Shown one piece after another: positions 61,745 through 64,000 of a stretch of 64,000 bases of DNA. The position numbers were made by a program, and so were the translations under genes. Position 1 is the first letter of the stretch. Every line of letters starts with the position of its first letter. This DNA is from Tethya wilhelma (taxonomy: Eukaryota; Porifera; Demospongiae; Tethyida; Tethyidae): assembly GCA_964030475.1 (NCBI GenBank), contig CAXIPT010000013.1, forward strand, positions 263,081-327,080. The letters run 5' to 3'. Below the pieces are notes generated by a model that did no database searches, was not told the origin of the DNA, and was given only the letters and a program-made list of their open reading frames with translations.

Positions 61745-63929
61745 TAAAATAACAGATTAAAATAGCATCTAAACAAGCAACAACTCGTGGAGCTATTGTT
61801 TTATTCCAAGACAAAACATTAGGTCACTCACAGTATAGATCTTCTTGTCAGAGCAGCCAGATACAAACAAGTTCTGTTTGTCTTCGTCTGGGTTGAATCT
61901 CACACAGTAAGGTGTCTTCTTATTAGTGAACCTTGATATGCAAGCACCTGCAAGGAAACACCAATCAATTATAACACCAGGTGCATTGTTCTTATGATAC
62001 AACTTTGGCTGAAGGGTTTGTCTAATAAGATTGGTTTGTTACATTGATGATCAATACCAACAGTAATGATGAAGATTGAAAAATGAAAAATTGAAAACTG
62101 AATTTCGAAACAGTACATACAAATAATATATAGGAAACCTGGGAACAAGACTAATACTAGACTTTTAGATTCACCGAGAATATTCAAAAACCTACCAGCA
62201 AGAATGCTAACAGAGAAAGAAATAGAGATTCAAACTAACCTGTTTCTGTGTCCCACAACTTGATGTATCTGTCGTAACCACAACTGAGGAACTTGGAGCC
62301 ATCGTTGTTGAAGGAGATATCGCGAACAGCTTTGCCATGACCGAGAAAGGTACGGATCAATCTCCTATCATTGTACACCTCCCACAGCTAAACAGCAAAG
62401 GGAGGGAGGGAACAGTTTATAGTACTACTTTAAAATAAACTAAGTCTGGTTTATGTTTAAAGTTTCAATTCTTTTGAAATGCATAGAAATTTGCATTTCT
62501 CTAAACATGAACTTGGTAACAAAACATTGCAAACAAATTGATGTTAGTTTATCATACCTTTATTTTGCTGTCCATACCAGCTGACAGCAACAGATGACCT
62601 GATTTTGGAAACAACCTGATTGCCGCTACTTTATTGTGACCTGACCTACAGGACAAGCAATACATTTGACCTACAATCACAGCCGACTTGTCAATACTAT
62701 GCATTAACGATAGGGGCAGTACCATGTGTGTATCAATTTCTTCGGAGCGTAACATTTGTCGGGTGGATCTTCAGTTCGAAGGTCAACATCGAGATCTTGA
62801 GGGATGTGAAGATATGACCTACCCAGGTAGTCATTGGGATTGTCAACTGTGGCAGTATTAGAGCATGGACACATAACTTAAACAAATGCAGCATTCATGG
62901 GGGGCACAGTACTATATCTCATCTAATGATATACAAGCAAGTGTTGCACAGTATACAGTGCCAAGGCAATACACTTACTGTGCAGCAATGAGGACTCTTC
63001 GATCGTCTCCTCTTGTTCCACTTTCTTCTTCTTTTGTTTCTCACTCATCATCTTCTCCAAGAGAGCTTTCTGCTCCTCGTTTGGCTTGGCCACCTTCAGC
63101 TGATCAACGTAGCCTCGCCACGGGCCCATGTACCCGTCTACGTCACCAGGATCCCCTTTCTCCTCTCGTTTTCGTTTCTCTCCCGTCCGTACTGTCTTCA
63201 GCTCAAATACCGTCGCAGCTCCTAAATCACTGGCTCTCTCATGCTCTCCTACCAACCTTAGTAGGAAATGAACACAAGATAATGTTTGGATACACATTAT
63301 ACCTAGAGCTAACATCATACAATAGGTTATGAAAAATTCTCCATTCTTGTCATTACAATTAATAATCTTTATAAAATTGTCTGATACTGGCAATAATTTT
63401 TTCTCCCTTATTATTGTGCCTCTTCGTTAATGCATTGGTTTTACTCACTCAGCTGTGGGTTGGCCCGAAGTTTCAGCACTAGGATTTGCAGCATAACCTG
63501 TATTATGAGGCACATGATGAAATGAATCTACAATCTACAATATCTACAGACATAGCTGTGTATGCATCCATTGACTGAGTGTACCGTAAGAGTGAAACGT
63601 TCTCCTCTGATTCTCAAACTGGAAGTGATCAAAGTGAGCTGGCTCCACGAAGCCAGCTAGCATGTTCTTCTCCGCCATTTGCTGTCTTGTCTTGAAGGGA
63701 TTGGCTGGACCAACCTGTAAAACACACACAAGGCACATGTCTAAAAATAACGGATTTTTTCCTGTACATAAAGCATGCTGTATGGTAATGATAGAGATGT
63801 AGATGTGTTAAAATTATAGTAATATTTAAGTGATTTAGCTACCTCGGGAGCAAAGAGTTGCTCAACTGTGGGATTGTAGGAAACCTCTTTCGTCTTGGAA
63901 TCAACTCGCAGAACAGATGATTGTGTTTC
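60152..63929 (-). CDS. CDC40: CDC40/PRP17 pre-mRNA splicing factor (5' end outside window)
   Basis: WD40 protein of the spliceosome needed for the second splicing step. Exons 63843-63929, 63585-63714, 63449-63497, 62979-63256, 62723-62846, 62558-62645, 62240-62387, 61832-61947, 61561-61694, 61007-61083, 60766-60910 and 60152-60329 give 517 residues with all phases consistent. N-terminal PRP17 motifs are [33 protein letters not shown] and [14 protein letters not shown], then [12 protein letters not shown] and [15 protein letters not shown]. Six to seven WD repeats follow, including [80 protein letters not shown] and [18 protein letters not shown]. It ends [19 protein letters not shown], as in other animals. 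The first exon lies to the right of the window. Confidence 0.94.
61696..61740. repeat. (GA)n microsatellite forming a CDC40 splice-acceptor tract
   Basis: On the minus strand this is (CT)n ending in CAG directly before the exon starting [13 protein letters not shown]. Confidence 0.9.
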
Positions 63930-64000
63930 CTGTAGAGTGTTAGAATATAATGAACGGGTACACATATTCCCAGTGGTTTATAGTCCGGCTACTAGGTAGA
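63930..64000. other. CDC40 intron at the window edge
   Basis: Sequence upstream of the acceptor at 63930; no exon is recognisable in these 71 bp. Confidence 0.5.

Overview
This is eukaryotic, animal genomic DNA: most genes are cut by short GT/AG introns, sequence between exons is AT-rich and full of (GT)n, (CT)n and (GA)n microsatellites, and there are no bacterial-style operons. The gene set is metazoan: a DEATH-NACHT-LRR innate sensor, a CAMSAP/Patronin with CH and CKK domains, a TRAF-type MATH protein, trefoil (P-type) proteins and a MAP7-like protein. Compact genes, a single-exon NLR and many divergent gene pairs suggest a sponge, most likely a demosponge. That identification is inference and was not checked by a search. 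Layout, left to right. 1-800: first coding exon of CTP synthase (minus). 1204-6472: MCM8 (plus), which lacks the exons for its ATPase P-loop. 6862-9615: single-exon NLR (minus). 9912-12279: mitochondrial ferredoxin (minus) head to head with mitochondrial 3-oxoacyl-ACP synthase (plus). 12565-14932: PNPLA8-like phospholipase (minus). 15430-18176: unrecognised STI1-like protein (plus) whose central exons are duplicated in tandem. 18480-28732: a 3200-residue receptor-like protein (minus) with about 24 IPT/TIG repeats, a cysteine-rich stalk, one membrane helix and a tyrosine-rich tail. 28976-35699: MAP7-like protein (plus), with a partial HSD17B4 copy inside its large intron. 36240-52030: three consecutive trefoil genes (plus): 8 trefoils alone, 7 trefoils plus a GH31 glucosidase (interrupted by an 822-N gap), and 2 trefoils plus an almost complete GH31. 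52226-57492: CAMSAP (minus). 57734-58546: coiled-coil plus MATH protein (plus). 58946-63929: CDC40/PRP17 splicing factor (minus, 5' end outside), whose last two exons lie in a nearly identical 1.2-kb tandem duplication. Several themes recur. At least five gene pairs start head to head over roughly 230-500 bp. Foldback MITE-like elements sit in introns, one with perfect 78-bp arms. Microsatellites supply the splice-acceptor tracts of many exons. Tandem duplication has reshaped several genes. The assembly has one long gap (43891-44712) and single Ns at 3612 and 51510; all three coincide with missing coding sequence. The most novel-looking locus is the giant IPT/TIG receptor. Next is the multi-trefoil/GH31 cluster, which looks like a secreted or lysosomal glycan-handling family being diversified by trefoil gain.
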